Counted from the stretch's first letter, positions 55,753-64,000 are shown. The stretch: 64,000 bases of DNA from JAXMCK01 sp046349395 (GCA_046349395.1 JAXMCK010000008.1:1-64000); one strand, 5' to 3'. The notes: generated from the sequence alone by a model not told the origin. A program made the numbers and translations.

Positions 55753-56229
55753 ATGTCCGACGAATTCGGCTTTCCCAGCGACCCCGACTATGACGCTACA
55801 GCGCCCACGCTGTACAATTTCGTCTATTGCAGTCGTGCCGCCGATGGCGTGGACGACGCCGAGGTCGACCGCCTCGTCGAGTCGGCGCAGCGCCACAATC
55901 TCACCGCCGGCATCACCGGGGTCCTTGTTTTCGGCAGCGGCGTCTTCTTCCAATGGATCGAGGGGCCGGCAGGCGAGGTACGGACGCTGATCGCGAGCCT
56001 GCATGGCGATCCGCGCCATTACGATATCGTCTCGCTGGACCAGGGCGAGGAAAATCGCGAGCGTCTGTATCCGAATTGGCAAATGGAGCGGGTCGGTGCC
56101 GACGACATCCGCGACGTGCTCGAGGACGCGCTCGAAAGCGCCAAAGACGAGCACAATGTCGCAGCACTGAAACGTATTCTCGATCACCTTGCTACGAGAT
56201 CGCTGGATACGCTCGGGCGACCGAATTAG
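55753..56229 (+). CDS. BLUF-domain blue-light photoreceptor
   Basis: 158 residues, mostly one BLUF domain. Landmarks: LYNFVYCSRA with the photoactive Tyr, HNLTAGITGVLVFGSGVFFQ with the Asn and the Gln (FFQWIEG), and the later PNWQMERV with Trp/Met near the flavin. Binds FAD and signals blue light; no output domain, so it works through a partner. The kinase system at 37-41 kb is one candidate, only by category. Confidence 0.88.
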   Translation: MSDEFGFPSDPDYDATAPTLYNFVYCSRAADGVDDAEVDRLVESAQRHNLTAGITGVLVFGSGVFFQWIEGPAGEVRTLIASLHGDPRHYDIVSLDQGEENRERLYPNWQMERVGADDIRDVLEDALESAKDEHNVAALKRILDHLATRSLDTLGRPN

Positions 56230-56248
56230 GCCGGCAACTGGGAGTTTC

Positions 56249-56314
56249 GGGGACATTCTACGAAATTGACGGTCTCGTCCTGCGCCGGGGACATCATACG
56301 AATTCCAATTTCGT
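56249..56314. repeat. Small direct and inverted repeats downstream of the BLUF gene
   Basis: GGGGACATTCTACGAAATT (56249-56267) is repeated imperfectly as GGGGACATCATACGAATT (56287-56304). ACGAAATTG (56260-56268) is also the inverse of CAATTTCGT (56306-56314). This looks like the degraded end of a mobile element or a regulatory palindrome; neither is proven. Confidence 0.5.
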
Positions 56315-56395
56315 GGCAATTCGGGGCCCCACCCGCAACACCCGGGAGGATCACGGCTAATCTGCGCGGGGCCGCACGCATGCGCGCCACGTCGA

Positions 56396-56770
56396 TCAAG
56401 CCGCCTTTTTCGACGGCCGGATGAGGACCTCGGCCGGGATGCCGAGTCGGTCGTGCAAGCGGCGGATCATGTCGATCGACAGCCCGCGCTTGCGGTTCAG
56501 GACTTCGGCGATACGGGTGCGCGTGCCGATCAGGCCCTCGAGATCTCGCCGGGTCAGACCCTGCTGTTCCATGCGGAACTTGATGGCCTCCACCGGATCG
56601 GGCGGGTCCAGCGCATGGTGTTTGGCCTCGTAGGTGTCGATGAGCGTCACCAGCACGTCGAGCGGGTCGCCCTCGGGCGTGCCGCTCTCGGCACCCCAGA
56701 GCCGGGCGACCGCCTCCATCGCCGCCGCGTGGTCCGCCTCGCTGCGGATCGGCTTCAACTCAGTCGCCAT
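56396..56770 (-). CDS. HigA-like XRE-family antitoxin/regulator, no toxin seen
   Basis: 124 residues. The C-terminal helix-turn-helix (IKFRMEQQGLTRRDLEGLIG, TRTRIAEVLNRKRGLSIDMI) is the COG5499/HigA-2 type with the acidic N-terminus of that family. The usual HigB-type RelE toxin would lie directly upstream; 56771-56838 holds none, and the downstream side has none. So it is an orphan antitoxin or a plain regulator. Confidence 0.8.
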   Translation of the reverse strand: MATELKPIRSEADHAAAMEAVARLWGAESGTPEGDPLDVLVTLIDTYEAKHHALDPPDPVEAIKFRMEQQGLTRRDLEGLIGTRTRIAEVLNRKRGLSIDMIRRLHDRLGIPAEVLIRPSKKAA

Positions 56771-56838
56771 ACCGCCCCCAAAGAAAGCCGATCACCCCTG
56801 ACCGGCCTCATCGGTGCCGACCTCCCCGGCCATTCCCC

Positions 56839-58266
56839 CTACCGATCGCTCAGCACGATCCGGAACACCTCGTTCGAGGCCACGGTCTGGCCGAAGTTCG
56901 GTTGCTCGGCCGCGATGCCGCCGAAGACCCAGCCCACCACCTGCGAGGTCCCGGGCTTCGCCTGCACCGCCTGCATGTCGACGAGGCCCGGCCCCGTGGT
57001 GGGCGTGCCGGGCTTCAGGAAGGTCCGCGCCTCGGCGCCGAACAGGTAGCGCGCGACGTCGGGCCCGCTCACCTTCGGGAAGCCGTTGTAGAACAGGTAC
57101 TGGCGGTAGCGGCCCTGCCGGTCGCGGACCAGATCGGTGACCTGGCTCGTGAACGGCACGTTGCTGTCGGGCACGAAGGTGCGCGTCTTGTAGTCGTAGG
57201 TGACGTAGCTGATGCCGCCGAAGAGCACGGTGTGCGTGGCACCGCTCGACCGGTCGTAGATGCCGAGCGTGGCGCTGTCGTAGCTGTTCATGCCCTGCTT
57301 GAAGGTGCCGGGTGCCGCCGGGTTCTGCTGCCGGGGAACGCCGGAGGGGCCGAACTCGACCGGAACCGTGAACACGCCGCCGCTGGCCGTGAACACCCCA
57401 GCTAGGGCCGCCGCCTTCGCCTGTCCGCCGTCGAGATACGACATCAGGCTGTAGTCGCGGCGACGGAAGTTGGTCAGATCGGGCTTGGCGGGCGACGCCT
57501 CGATGTCGGCGATGGCGAGACGCTTCCCGTCGTCCACGATGTCGAAGCTGCGAAGCTGGCCGGTATAGGTCTGCACGGCCTTCGGGTCGCCGTAGCCGCC
57601 GGCGAAATCCTGGCCGAAGGCCAGGACGGCGCGCTTGCCGAACATGGTCATCTCGCCGCCGGTGACGCGCAGGGTCTCGCTTCGCGTCTGGCGGATGAGC
57701 TTCGCCAGCGACGGCGATTTCGACGGCTGCTGCACCCACGTGATCAGGTCCGGCAGATCGACCGCGGTCATGACCGGGAAGGTCACGAACTTCCTGGCCG
57801 AGCGCAGATAGCCGTAGCCGCCGACGACATACAGCGTGTTGCCCGACTGGTAGTCCTCGTAGTTCGTGGCGGACAGCTGATCCACCTGATCGGCCGACAG
57901 TCCGGAGCCGGTGATCGAGCGCGACCAGACCCGCCAATTCGTCGGGTCGACCACCCAGACCTTCCGGTTCTGTTCACTGGGCGGGAAGTTCTTCAAGGGA
58001 TCGTTGGTGAAATTGTGCAGACCGTTGGTCCGGCCGCCCAGCAGCACCCAGTACTTCCCATACTGGCCCATCGCGAACGCCTGCAGCGTCGGCAGCCGGC
58101 CCTTGGTGTCGACGCGCTGCAGCTTGAGCCCGAACGGCAGGCTCTTGTCGCCATAGACGACCGGCGTTGTCGTCGGCGTCTGATTGGCTGCCAGGGCCTC
58201 GTGACCGGACAAGGCGAGCCACGCCGCCACGAGAGCCGCCATCGTCGATTTCGAGGTCAAGCGCAT
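56839..58266 (-). CDS. Secreted protein of unknown function, possibly beta-propeller
   Basis: 475 residues from ATG 58266; starts 12 and 72 bases further upstream are possible. Signal MRLTSKSTMAALVAAWLALSGHEALA. Several short repeats resemble kelch-like blades (YWVLLGGRTNGLHNF, TLYVVGGYGYLRSARKF, RAVLAFGQDFAGGYGD, HTVLFGGISYVTYDYKTRTF, SQVVGWVFGGIAAEQP). No catalytic motif is recognised. Next to an Excalibur-domain gene on the same strand, 142 bases away. Confidence 0.75.
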   Translation of the reverse strand: MRLTSKSTMAALVAAWLALSGHEALAANQTPTTTPVVYGDKSLPFGLKLQRVDTKGRLPTLQAFAMGQYGKYWVLLGGRTNGLHNFTNDPLKNFPPSEQNRKVWVVDPTNWRVWSRSITGSGLSADQVDQLSATNYEDYQSGNTLYVVGGYGYLRSARKFVTFPVMTAVDLPDLITWVQQPSKSPSLAKLIRQTRSETLRVTGGEMTMFGKRAVLAFGQDFAGGYGDPKAVQTYTGQLRSFDIVDDGKRLAIADIEASPAKPDLTNFRRRDYSLMSYLDGGQAKAAALAGVFTASGGVFTVPVEFGPSGVPRQQNPAAPGTFKQGMNSYDSATLGIYDRSSGATHTVLFGGISYVTYDYKTRTFVPDSNVPFTSQVTDLVRDRQGRYRQYLFYNGFPKVSGPDVARYLFGAEARTFLKPGTPTTGPGLVDMQAVQAKPGTSQVVGWVFGGIAAEQPNFGQTVASNEVFRIVLSDR

Positions 58267-58408
58267 CGCCTCCACCATCCCATCCTGGCCACCTGCACCG
58301 CGAGAATCTCCCGCCCCGATCGGGCCAGCCGAATTCAACTATTGCGCAGAGGAAGGGCCGCCGGTCAATTGCTTCTCACGGGAGTGCCGACCCCGGTCTT
58401 GCTCTTCT

Positions 58409-58810
58409 TCAGCCTCCCGACCGCAGCTTGTGGGCGCTGCGCGTCAGTCGTCGAGGCAATGGCTCGCACGACCATCCGTCTCCGTCGGCATCAAGCCGTG
58501 GCCACCAGCCGGGGTCGCCGTGCCACGCCGGTGCCAAGTTGACGGCCCGGGCCATCGGGCAGCCGACGCCGGCCGCGATGTGGCGCAGCGTCAGGCCGAG
58601 CGGCCAGGGAGATGTCAGGACCTCTACAGTTATCATCCCTACGACCAGAAGCGGTAGCCCCGCCGCGATCACCCACCGCCCCATCCGCCGCAGCCGGTCC
58701 CGCCGTTCCAGCGGCCGCGTCACCCGCACGAAGCGCCGCCGCAACTCCCGCACCTTCCGGTCGGGGTCGACCTTCGGCGCCATGCGCGGCGCCCGCTGCG
58801 CTACGCCCAT
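58409..58810 (-). CDS. Membrane-anchored protein with Excalibur calcium-binding domain
   Basis: 133 residues from ATG 58810, with GGAGG eight bases upstream. An Arg-rich N-terminus (about 1-43) leads into one hydrophobic segment (about 46-65, VIAAGLPLLVVGMITVEVL). The C-terminal half has CPMARAVNLAPAWHGDPGWW and PRLDADGDGWSCEPLPRR, the Excalibur (DxDxDGxxCE) pattern with its Cys pair. The calcium-binding domain would face the periplasm. Role unknown. Confidence 0.8.
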   Translation of the reverse strand: MGVAQRAPRMAPKVDPDRKVRELRRRFVRVTRPLERRDRLRRMGRWVIAAGLPLLVVGMITVEVLTSPWPLGLTLRHIAAGVGCPMARAVNLAPAWHGDPGWWPRLDADGDGWSCEPLPRRLTRSAHKLRSGG

Positions 58811-59057
58811 CCTCCGAACCTCCGGACGGCGCCCATACCGGCTTTGCCCGTGCTCGGAGCGCCCCTCGGCACGGCCGACTCTCACCGATATGGCCGCCGG
58901 CCCCCGGACCGACACCCCGAAGGCCCGCGCGTTGTGCTCCCTGGTACGGGGCTGGACGGTTGTGGCGTTGTCCGACCGCAAAGCCAGCCGGTTTCCTTCG
59001 GGGCAGCAGAGCAACGCGTGCACAGAACAGGCAGCACATCGCTTCAGCACGGAAGCG

Positions 59058-59081
59058 CGGCCGCCCCGAAGAGCGGCCGCC
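59058..59081 (-). terminator. TTCG-tetraloop hairpin after the hydrolase pseudogene
   Basis: On the minus strand GCGGCCGCTC-TTCG-GGGCGGCCGC forms a ten-pair stem (one T-G wobble) with a TTCG loop, 28 bases past the stop at 59110. Same design as 54592-54613. The rest of 58811-59109 shows no gene. Confidence 0.6.
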
Positions 59082-59109
59082 CATCCATGGTCCGACCGAT
59101 CGCCGCCGG

Positions 59110-60249
59110 TCAGTTCCGGTGCGGCTTGCGCCCGTAGTGGTCGAGCCTGTTCTTCTTCAGGAACTGGTCGAGCAGGGCCGCCACCTTGTCGTTGTCGAGA
59201 TCCGCGAAGGCGATGTGCGTGCTGCCCCAGAGCCCGGCGTCGCGGCCCAGCACGAGCACGCTGGCCCGCCCGCCATACTTGTTGATGAGCTTGGCGGCGA
59301 GGCGGGAATAGACGATCTGCGGGTCGGTCTCGGGCCGGTTGTCGCCCCAGACGAACTGGATGGCGCGGAGCTTCGCCAGCTTCTTGAAGTCCTCGAGCGG
59401 CACGACGATCGGCCCGAAAGCGCAGCGCGGGCCAGGATCCGTGCAGGCGGGCGGCGATTCGGGATCGCCCGCCGGGAACACGTAGCCGATGCTCTCGTAG
59501 GTCACCATGCCGGCGATGTTGCCCTTCGTCGCCTTGGTCGTCGTCACCATGGCGCGCAGGCCGCCCGCGGAGTTGGTGAGGTAGACGATCTGGTCGCCGA
59601 GCCTGCCGGAGTCGGCCGCCACCGCGGCCACGGCGGTCTGCAGCTGGATGTTCTCGCCGGTGTCGAACTCGACATAGCGGGCACGCGTCGCCTAGTTCCA
59701 GGCTTCCAGGCTGTCGATCGGGAACTGCACGCCCGGATAGAAGTCGGTCGGCTTCGGATTGCCCTGCGGCGCCACAGGCCCGAACTTCCAGGCTGTGAAG
59801 TTGCCCTGGTCCCGGTAGCCGGGCTCGTAGGTCATCGCCTCGCAGCTCCAGTTCGCACGGCCGACCCTTGGTCCGTCCCACAGATAGACGGGGTAGTCGC
59901 GGCGCAGGAACTTGTCCTTGTAGCCTTCACCGCCGTCCCAGCGGTTCTGCCAGACCTGGGTGCTGGAGCTGTGCCACATGACGAGGCTCGTCTCCCGCGG
60001 CTTCCACGGGATGAAGTATTCGACATAGCCGTGGTCGCAGGAGAGCGTCTGGCCCGGATTGGCCGGGTTGACGATCACCTTGCCGCCGATCTCGAACCCG
60101 CCCGAACGGTCGAGCATGATTGGCCCCTTGCGTTCCGGCCTGTCCGCCGCGGCATCGTCGGCAAAGCCGCCGACCAGCACCGTCAGCGTCAAGCACGCCG
60201 TCAAGGTTCGGAGCGCGCCTGCTTTTCTGCTGCTGTGGCTGTAGCTCAA
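59110..60249 (-). pseudogene. Secreted alpha/beta hydrolase interrupted by an in-frame TAG
   Basis: Would be 379 codons from TTG 60249, preceded by GGGAGAGGA. Signal RTLTACLTLTVLVGGFADDAAA; then FEIGGKVIVNPANPGQTLSC, YVEYFIPWKPRETSLVMWHS and WDGPRVGRANWS. Codon 186 is TAG (59694-59692, after SLEAWN). The same frame continues without a break (RARYVEFDTGEN) to YLTNSAGGLRAMV with the probable nucleophile Ser, then VFVWGDNR-like FVWGDNRPETD and a His near the end (GSTHIAFAD). No frameshift is needed; changing one base restores the gene. As written only a 185-residue fragment lacking the catalytic Ser and His is made. Confidence 0.82.
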
Positions 60250-60481
60250 GAGTCCTCTCCCGTTGGTTGGACACGGGCGCCGTCGTTCTGGCACGGCCGG
60301 CTCGTGTCGAAACCGACGGTAGCGGGGACAAAGAGGCGGACTACCACGATCCTGCTCGTTCGAGCACAACCCTGCTTCGATTTGCGGTTGATGCCCGTCA
60401 GGTCCGAACCTGCAGGTCGCTCATGCGTTCTCCCGCCGTAGGGGAGAGCATGGCCGATCCCCGCAACGAGGGAGGTGCGGG

Positions 60482-61363
60482 ATGGGCACCCGGATCGAGT
60501 TTCTCGCCCGAGGTCGGCGGGTCCCGTTCTTCGGCCGGCCGGATCTGGCGAGCCTCGACCATGGCTGGGCCGGGTTTGGCTTCGAGGAGGCCGACAGCCC
60601 GAGCGAACCGCTGCCGCGACATGCCTGGTCGAAGACGACGCTTCTTCTGGTCCGGGACGGCCACGGGTCCCTGTCGTGGAAGCACCGCGGCGTCACCAGC
60701 CACGATGCGGTGGCACCCGGAACGGTCTCGATCATGCGGCGCGACGTCGAGCTCCAGTCCGCGGTTCCGACCGGCTCCTTCCGCATGATGGTGCTGCAGC
60801 TCGACAGCGGCCGGCTGCAGACCATGGCGCCGGACCGCTTCCTCGACATCGACCGATCCCTCACCTCCCCCTGCGTGACCCGGGACCGCCATCTCGCCGC
60901 CCTGCTGTCGGCGATGCTCCTCGAGGTGCGGAGCGGCTGCGCGTCCGGCAGGCTCTACGGCGAGTCGATCTCGATCGCGCTCCTCGCCTATCTGGCCGGC
61001 CGGTACGCCTCGCCCGCCATCGCCGCGAGCGGCCCGAGGACCCTGTCGGCCACACAGATGCGCCGTGTCGTGACCTATATCCGCGAGAATCTCGACCGCG
61101 ACATCTCCGTGAGTACCCTCGCGGAGCTGGTGCAGATGAGCACCTCGCACTTCGCCCGCGTCTTCAAGGCGACGACCGGACTCACGCCGTACCGGTACGT
61201 CATGGGCGAGCGCGTGACGGCGGCGAAGGAGCTCTGCGCCGCGACGAGCCTGCCGGTCAGCTAGGTGGCGGCGGAGGTCGGGTTCTCAAGCCACAGCCAC
61301 CTCGTGAGAGTGTTCCGGACGCTGACCGGGGTGACGCCCAGGACCTACAAGGCTGGCCTCTAG
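60482..61363 (+). pseudogene. AraC-family regulator interrupted by an in-frame TAG
   Basis: Reads 293 codons from ATG 60482 (GGGAGG upstream) to TAG 61361, with an internal TAG at codon 261 (61262-61264). The N-terminal 160 residues are a cupin-type sensor; helix-turn-helix 1 is intact (LDRDISVSTLAELVQMSTSH, FARVFKATTGLTPYRYVM). After the stop, in frame, comes the second HTH: VAAEVGFSSHSHLVRVFRTL, then TGVTPRTYKAGL. The stop sits where AraC proteins usually have Glu, Gln or Ala (SLPVS-x-VAAEVGFSS). The truncated protein would lack half the DNA-binding domain. Divergent from the hydrolase pseudogene, its likely target. Confidence 0.85.
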
Positions 61364-61420
61364 CGGGTGCCCTCGCGACCGGCCCCGGCTCACGGGGCGG
61401 CCGGCGAACGGGACCCGCTT
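61364..61420 (+). terminator. Possible hairpin after the AraC pseudogene
   Basis: GCGGGT (61364-61369) pairs with ACCCGC (61413-61418), enclosing a second GC stem (CCGGCCCCG with CGGGGCGGCCGG). It starts right at the stop and could terminate both this gene and the convergent AraC gene. No T-tract. Confidence 0.35.
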
Positions 61421-61455
61421 GAAGGGGACGAGATCCGAGCGCTGCCCCTACCCCG

Positions 61456-62565
61456 TCAACCCGTCGTCTGCGGCTCGGCGATCTTCGTCTCCAGCTCCAG
61501 AAGGCTCTGCCGCCGCTTGCGCGGCGACATGCCGGTCCAGCGCTGGAAGGCGTGGTTGAAGGCCGCCGGCTCGGCATAGCCCAGCATCTGCGATATCTCG
61601 GTCAGGGCGAGTTCGCTCTGCGCCAGATACTGCTCGGCCAGTTGGCGCCGGATTCCGTCGACGAAGTCGCGGTGCGTGGTGCCCAGCACCTTCAGCTGGG
61701 CGAGCAATGCCGCCGGCGTGACTCCGAGGTGATGCGCGACGCGCTCGGCCGACGGCACGCCGTCCGCCATGCACGCCTTGACCGCCGCCCCGATCCGCGA
61801 CCGCGGCGCGGATCGCTCGCGCCAGAGCGCCAGCTCGCGCTCGCACAGTAACCGCAACAGACTGGCCAGCCGTGCATCGGCCTTGGGCGTGCGCTGGTCG
61901 AGCACGCCGGCCGGAAAGACGAAGCTCGTGGTCCCACTGCCGCAGCGGACGGGCGCACGCAGCCGACGTCCGATTTCGGCCGCATGGTGCTCCGCGACCT
62001 CGCCGACCACCATCGCCGTCGGCAGGAACTCCGGCCCGGCCAGCTCGCGCATGTAACGGAGGAGTGCCTGCGCCGCGATCAGGTGGATCTGCTCGCAAAG
62101 TCCCGTATCGGCGGCTTTGACCCTGAAGCTGTAGGTCGCGTCCTGGCCGACCGTGCCCAGACTGTAGGCGGAGCCTTCCGTCAGCAAGGCCTGGAACTCG
62201 ACGAAGGCGCCCAATGCCTCGCCGACTGTCGCCGACTTCAGCGCCAGCTGCCCGACCAGTTCCAGATCGGCTAGAGTCAACTCGCCGACATGCAGGCCCA
62301 GCAGCGGATCGCCGGCGAGCTTCGCCGCCGCCTGCAGGAACTGCACCTGGCGCACATAGGGCAGCGTGCGTCCAGCCACGGCCGCCCCATGCGGCCTGAC
62401 CCCGAAGGCCTCGGCCAGCGACACCGAGGCAATGCCGCGCTTCTCCAGCACCCCGATGCACCGGTGCAAGAGCATGTCGATGACGACGGGAAACAGTCGG
62501 TGCGTCGGCTCGACGCCACACTCACGGAGCGCCTGCTCGACTTCGGACGGCCCGCTCACCCCCAT
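61456..62565 (-). CDS. AraC-family regulator with arabinose-binding-like N-terminal domain
   Basis: 369 residues from ATG 62565; TTG 62583 is an alternative. N-terminal Arabinose_bd (OruR/ArgR-like) domain of about 200 residues (FLQAAAKLAGDPLLGLHVGE, LADLELVGQLALKSATVGEA). The C-terminal HTH has VPSAERVAHHLGVTPAALLA, then QYLAQSELALTEISQMLGYA, EPAAFNHAFQRWTGMSP. Intact, unlike the AraC gene beside it. Effector and targets unknown; divergent from the transporter gene at 62765. Confidence 0.87.
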   Translation of the reverse strand: MGVSGPSEVEQALRECGVEPTHRLFPVVIDMLLHRCIGVLEKRGIASVSLAEAFGVRPHGAAVAGRTLPYVRQVQFLQAAAKLAGDPLLGLHVGELTLADLELVGQLALKSATVGEALGAFVEFQALLTEGSAYSLGTVGQDATYSFRVKAADTGLCEQIHLIAAQALLRYMRELAGPEFLPTAMVVGEVAEHHAAEIGRRLRAPVRCGSGTTSFVFPAGVLDQRTPKADARLASLLRLLCERELALWRERSAPRSRIGAAVKACMADGVPSAERVAHHLGVTPAALLAQLKVLGTTHRDFVDGIRRQLAEQYLAQSELALTEISQMLGYAEPAAFNHAFQRWTGMSPRKRRQSLLELETKIAEPQTTG

Positions 62566-62764
62566 CCTCGCTATGAATGACAACTCTACGGCGACTATGA
62601 CTCGACGGCGGCAGCGATCAATCCGTCAATTTTCCTTAACTGCAGATCTGGCCCGGGCGCCGCCCGACGTCGCCGCCGCGTACGTCACCCTGCTCGGGCC
62701 GTTTCGGAACCTCGGTGCGCGTCGACCGCTGTTCACCCGGCCGCCACGGGCCGGGGAGAGACGC

Positions 62765-63586
62765 ATGTCCGAGCAGGACGGGGCCCCTGGCCTCACGGCG
62801 AAGGAGCAGGAGAAGGTCGAGGAGCGCATCGCCCCCCGTTCACCGGTGATCCATGCCGTCGTCCGCCAGCAGGGCGAGGACGAGCTGGCCCGGCCGTTGG
62901 GCTCGCTGTTCTGGTCCGGCATCGCGGGCGGCATCGCTATCATGGCCTCGGTGATCGCCGAGGGTGCATTGCGGACGAAGCTGCCGCACGGGCCGCCCTG
63001 GGAAGCGGTGGCGGACCTCGGCTACAGCCTGGGCTTCCTCCTCGTCGTGCTGGGTCGCATGCAGCTCTTCACCGAGCAGACCATCGTCGCCGTCCTGCCC
63101 GTGATGGCGGCCCCCGGCTGGCGCAATCTCGGCCGCGTCGCCCGCTTGTGGGCCATCGTCTTCACCGCCAACACCGCCGGTGCTGCCGTCGCCGCGGCGA
63201 TGAACGTCGACCTGCACCTCGTCGCCGAGCCCCTCCTCCATGCCATGCTCGACGTCTCCCGCGAGTTGCTGGAGAAGGACCCGCTGACCCTCATGCTGCA
63301 GGGCATCCCGGCCGGCTTCCTCATCGCCTCCGTCGCCTGGCTGCGCGCCGGTGCTGCCGACGGCGAGTTCTGGATCGTCACCACCCTCACCTACGCCATT
63401 GCGCTGGGCGGCTTCACCCACGTCGTCGCCGGCTCGGCCGAAGCCTTCCTGCTCGTTTTCGCCGACGAAACGGATCTCCAGCACGCCTTCCTCGGCATCA
63501 TCCTCCCCGCCCTGGCCGGCAACGTGATCGGCGGCACCGGCCTCTTCGCCCTCCTCGCCCACGCCCAGGTCCGCCAGGAGATCTGA
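62765..63586 (+). CDS. Formate/nitrite transporter family protein (YfdC-like)
   Basis: 273 residues from ATG 62765 (GGGGAGAG before it). A cytoplasmic N-terminus of about 45 residues is followed by six hydrophobic segments; FWSGIAGGIAIMASVIAEGA, LVVLGRMQLFTEQTIVAVLP, TANTAGAAVAAAMN and GFTHVVAGSAEAFLLVFADE lie in the FocA/FNT positions. The long tail-first layout fits the YfdC branch. Formate from fhs activity is one possible cargo, but no linkage is shown. Confidence 0.86.
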   Translation: MSEQDGAPGLTAKEQEKVEERIAPRSPVIHAVVRQQGEDELARPLGSLFWSGIAGGIAIMASVIAEGALRTKLPHGPPWEAVADLGYSLGFLLVVLGRMQLFTEQTIVAVLPVMAAPGWRNLGRVARLWAIVFTANTAGAAVAAAMNVDLHLVAEPLLHAMLDVSRELLEKDPLTLMLQGIPAGFLIASVAWLRAGAADGEFWIVTTLTYAIALGGFTHVVAGSAEAFLLVFADETDLQHAFLGIILPALAGNVIGGTGLFALLAHAQVRQEI

Positions 63587-63618
63587 AGAGCATATCACCC
63601 ACCGCAAATGACCAGACG

Positions 63619-63650
63619 AGGATCTTGATCCTATCTCTAGGATCTGCTAA
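63619..63650. promoter_or_regulatory. Short palindromes between the transporter gene and the right-edge gene
   Basis: AGGATCTTGATCCT (63619-63632) is an inverted repeat around a TT centre; a further GGATC copy (63640-63644) follows at once. They stand just upstream of the ATG at 63660 and might be an operator. Too little evidence for a named regulator. Confidence 0.3.
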
Positions 63651-63659
63651 GAAACGGTC

Positions 63660-64000
63660 ATGCCCCGTCGTCCCCGTCCCGCTCCCTCTTCTTCCCGGCC
63701 CGTGCTGGCCGGCCGGAAGGCCATGGCGATGCGCCGGATGGCCGTGGGGCAGCAGGCCGAGGCGGTCGCCCGGGCAGTCGGCGTGCCGGAGGCCGAGATC
63801 CGCGCGATGCTGGCCGACAGCGGGATGCTGGAGGTGCTGGCCACCTACCGCGACCTGCTCGTCCTGCCCGAGGCGCTGAAGCTGCACCTGCTGCGCGTCG
63901 TCAGCGTCCAGGTCGTGCTGGAGGCGGTCGAGGAGCGCGAGCCCCGGGTCTGCGCCTGGTTCTTCCACGAGACGCAGCGTGACCGCGATCCGTTCGAGGA
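63660..64000 (+). CDS. Hypothetical protein, partial (3' end beyond the window)
   Basis: 113 residues are visible from ATG 63660. The N-terminus is basic and Pro/Arg-rich (PRRPRPAPSSSRPV), then a helix-turn-helix-like stretch (RRMAVGQQAEAVARAVGVPE, AEIRAMLADSGMLEVLATYR) and helical sequence. Resembles small DNA-binding proteins such as terminase-small-subunit-like proteins, but the family is not recognised. The frame is open to the right edge. Confidence 0.6.
   Translation, partial: MPRRPRPAPSSSRPVLAGRKAMAMRRMAVGQQAEAVARAVGVPEAEIRAMLADSGMLEVLATYRDLLVLPEALKLHLLRVVSVQVVLEAVEEREPRVCAWFFHETQRDRDPFE

Noticed and set aside
56771..56838. HigB-type toxin next to the XRE antitoxin
   Set aside because: The gap is only 68 bases and no toxin-like frame is found on either side.
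59110..61363. In-frame TAG codons as pyrrolysine sites, suggested by the methylamine setting
   Set aside because: The interrupted genes are not methylamine methyltransferases, TAG is a routine stop here, and no pyl genes are visible.
1..64000. tRNA, rRNA or riboswitch genes
   Set aside because: No cloverleaf, rRNA core or recognised riboswitch pattern was found by eye; a covariance-model scan would be decisive.

Overview
The window is about two thirds or more G+C and gene-dense, with many start/stop overlaps. Gene content (N-methylglutamate pathway genes, an HWE-type histidine kinase fused to CheB/CheR, an exact FNR/FixK-type box, a DUF4170 protein, UgpC/MalK-type ABC systems) fits a free-living alphaproteobacterium, probably of the Rhodospirillales side. 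That placement is inference; there is no rRNA or tRNA in the window to confirm it.

Layout. 1-2759 (minus): two HupE/UreJ-like membrane proteins flanked by two SABATH-type carboxyl methyltransferase paralogues, the first running off the left edge. 2811-19805: a one-carbon/methylamine island. On the minus strand lie a PhyH dioxygenase, a small unknown protein, mgsC, mgsB, mgsA, gmaS and an FAD amine oxidoreductase. On the plus strand, divergently, lie a GntR/FCD regulator, an APC permease, four sarcosine-oxidase-like subunits (mgdABCD) and fhs. Together they would amidate methylamine onto glutamate, convert the product to N-methylglutamate, oxidise it to glutamate plus a folate-bound C1 unit, and pass the C1 unit to formate. 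19813-25977: GNAT, secreted protease, DUF4170, a mobB-moeA-VOC-FAD oxidoreductase operon, tusA and an aminotransferase. 25974-29393: a DUF2147 protein, an isolated contractile-tail sheath protein, a haloacid-dehalogenase-like protein and an unknown five-TM protein. 29532-36110: sugar ABC transporter plus aldo/keto reductase, enolase-superfamily dehydratase and lactonase-like amidohydrolase, a layout typical of non-phosphorylative deoxysugar oxidation.

36364-43278: a small membrane-anchored protein, a CheB/CheR/PAS/HWE kinase with a receiver protein and a stand-alone CheB, an MFS exporter and a cupin. 43388-49497: PhoX-like secreted protein, diheme c-type protein and a type-I-secreted beta-helix/RTX protein. 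49575-54551: an FNR-type box and a second sugar ABC importer. 54592-64000: mixed accessory material. It holds a VPLPA-CTERM protein, short direct repeats, a BLUF photoreceptor, an orphan HigA-like antitoxin, a secreted unknown, an Excalibur-domain protein, an alpha/beta hydrolase and a divergent AraC regulator that are both interrupted by in-frame TAG codons, a second AraC regulator, a formate/nitrite transporter family protein and a gene cut by the right edge.

No rRNA, tRNA, CRISPR array or intact insertion sequence was seen. The most unusual items are the isolated sheath gene with its neighbours, the paired amber-interrupted regulator and hydrolase, the uncharacterised genes attached to the N-methylglutamate operon, and the A+T-rich beta-helix segment inside the RTX gene.
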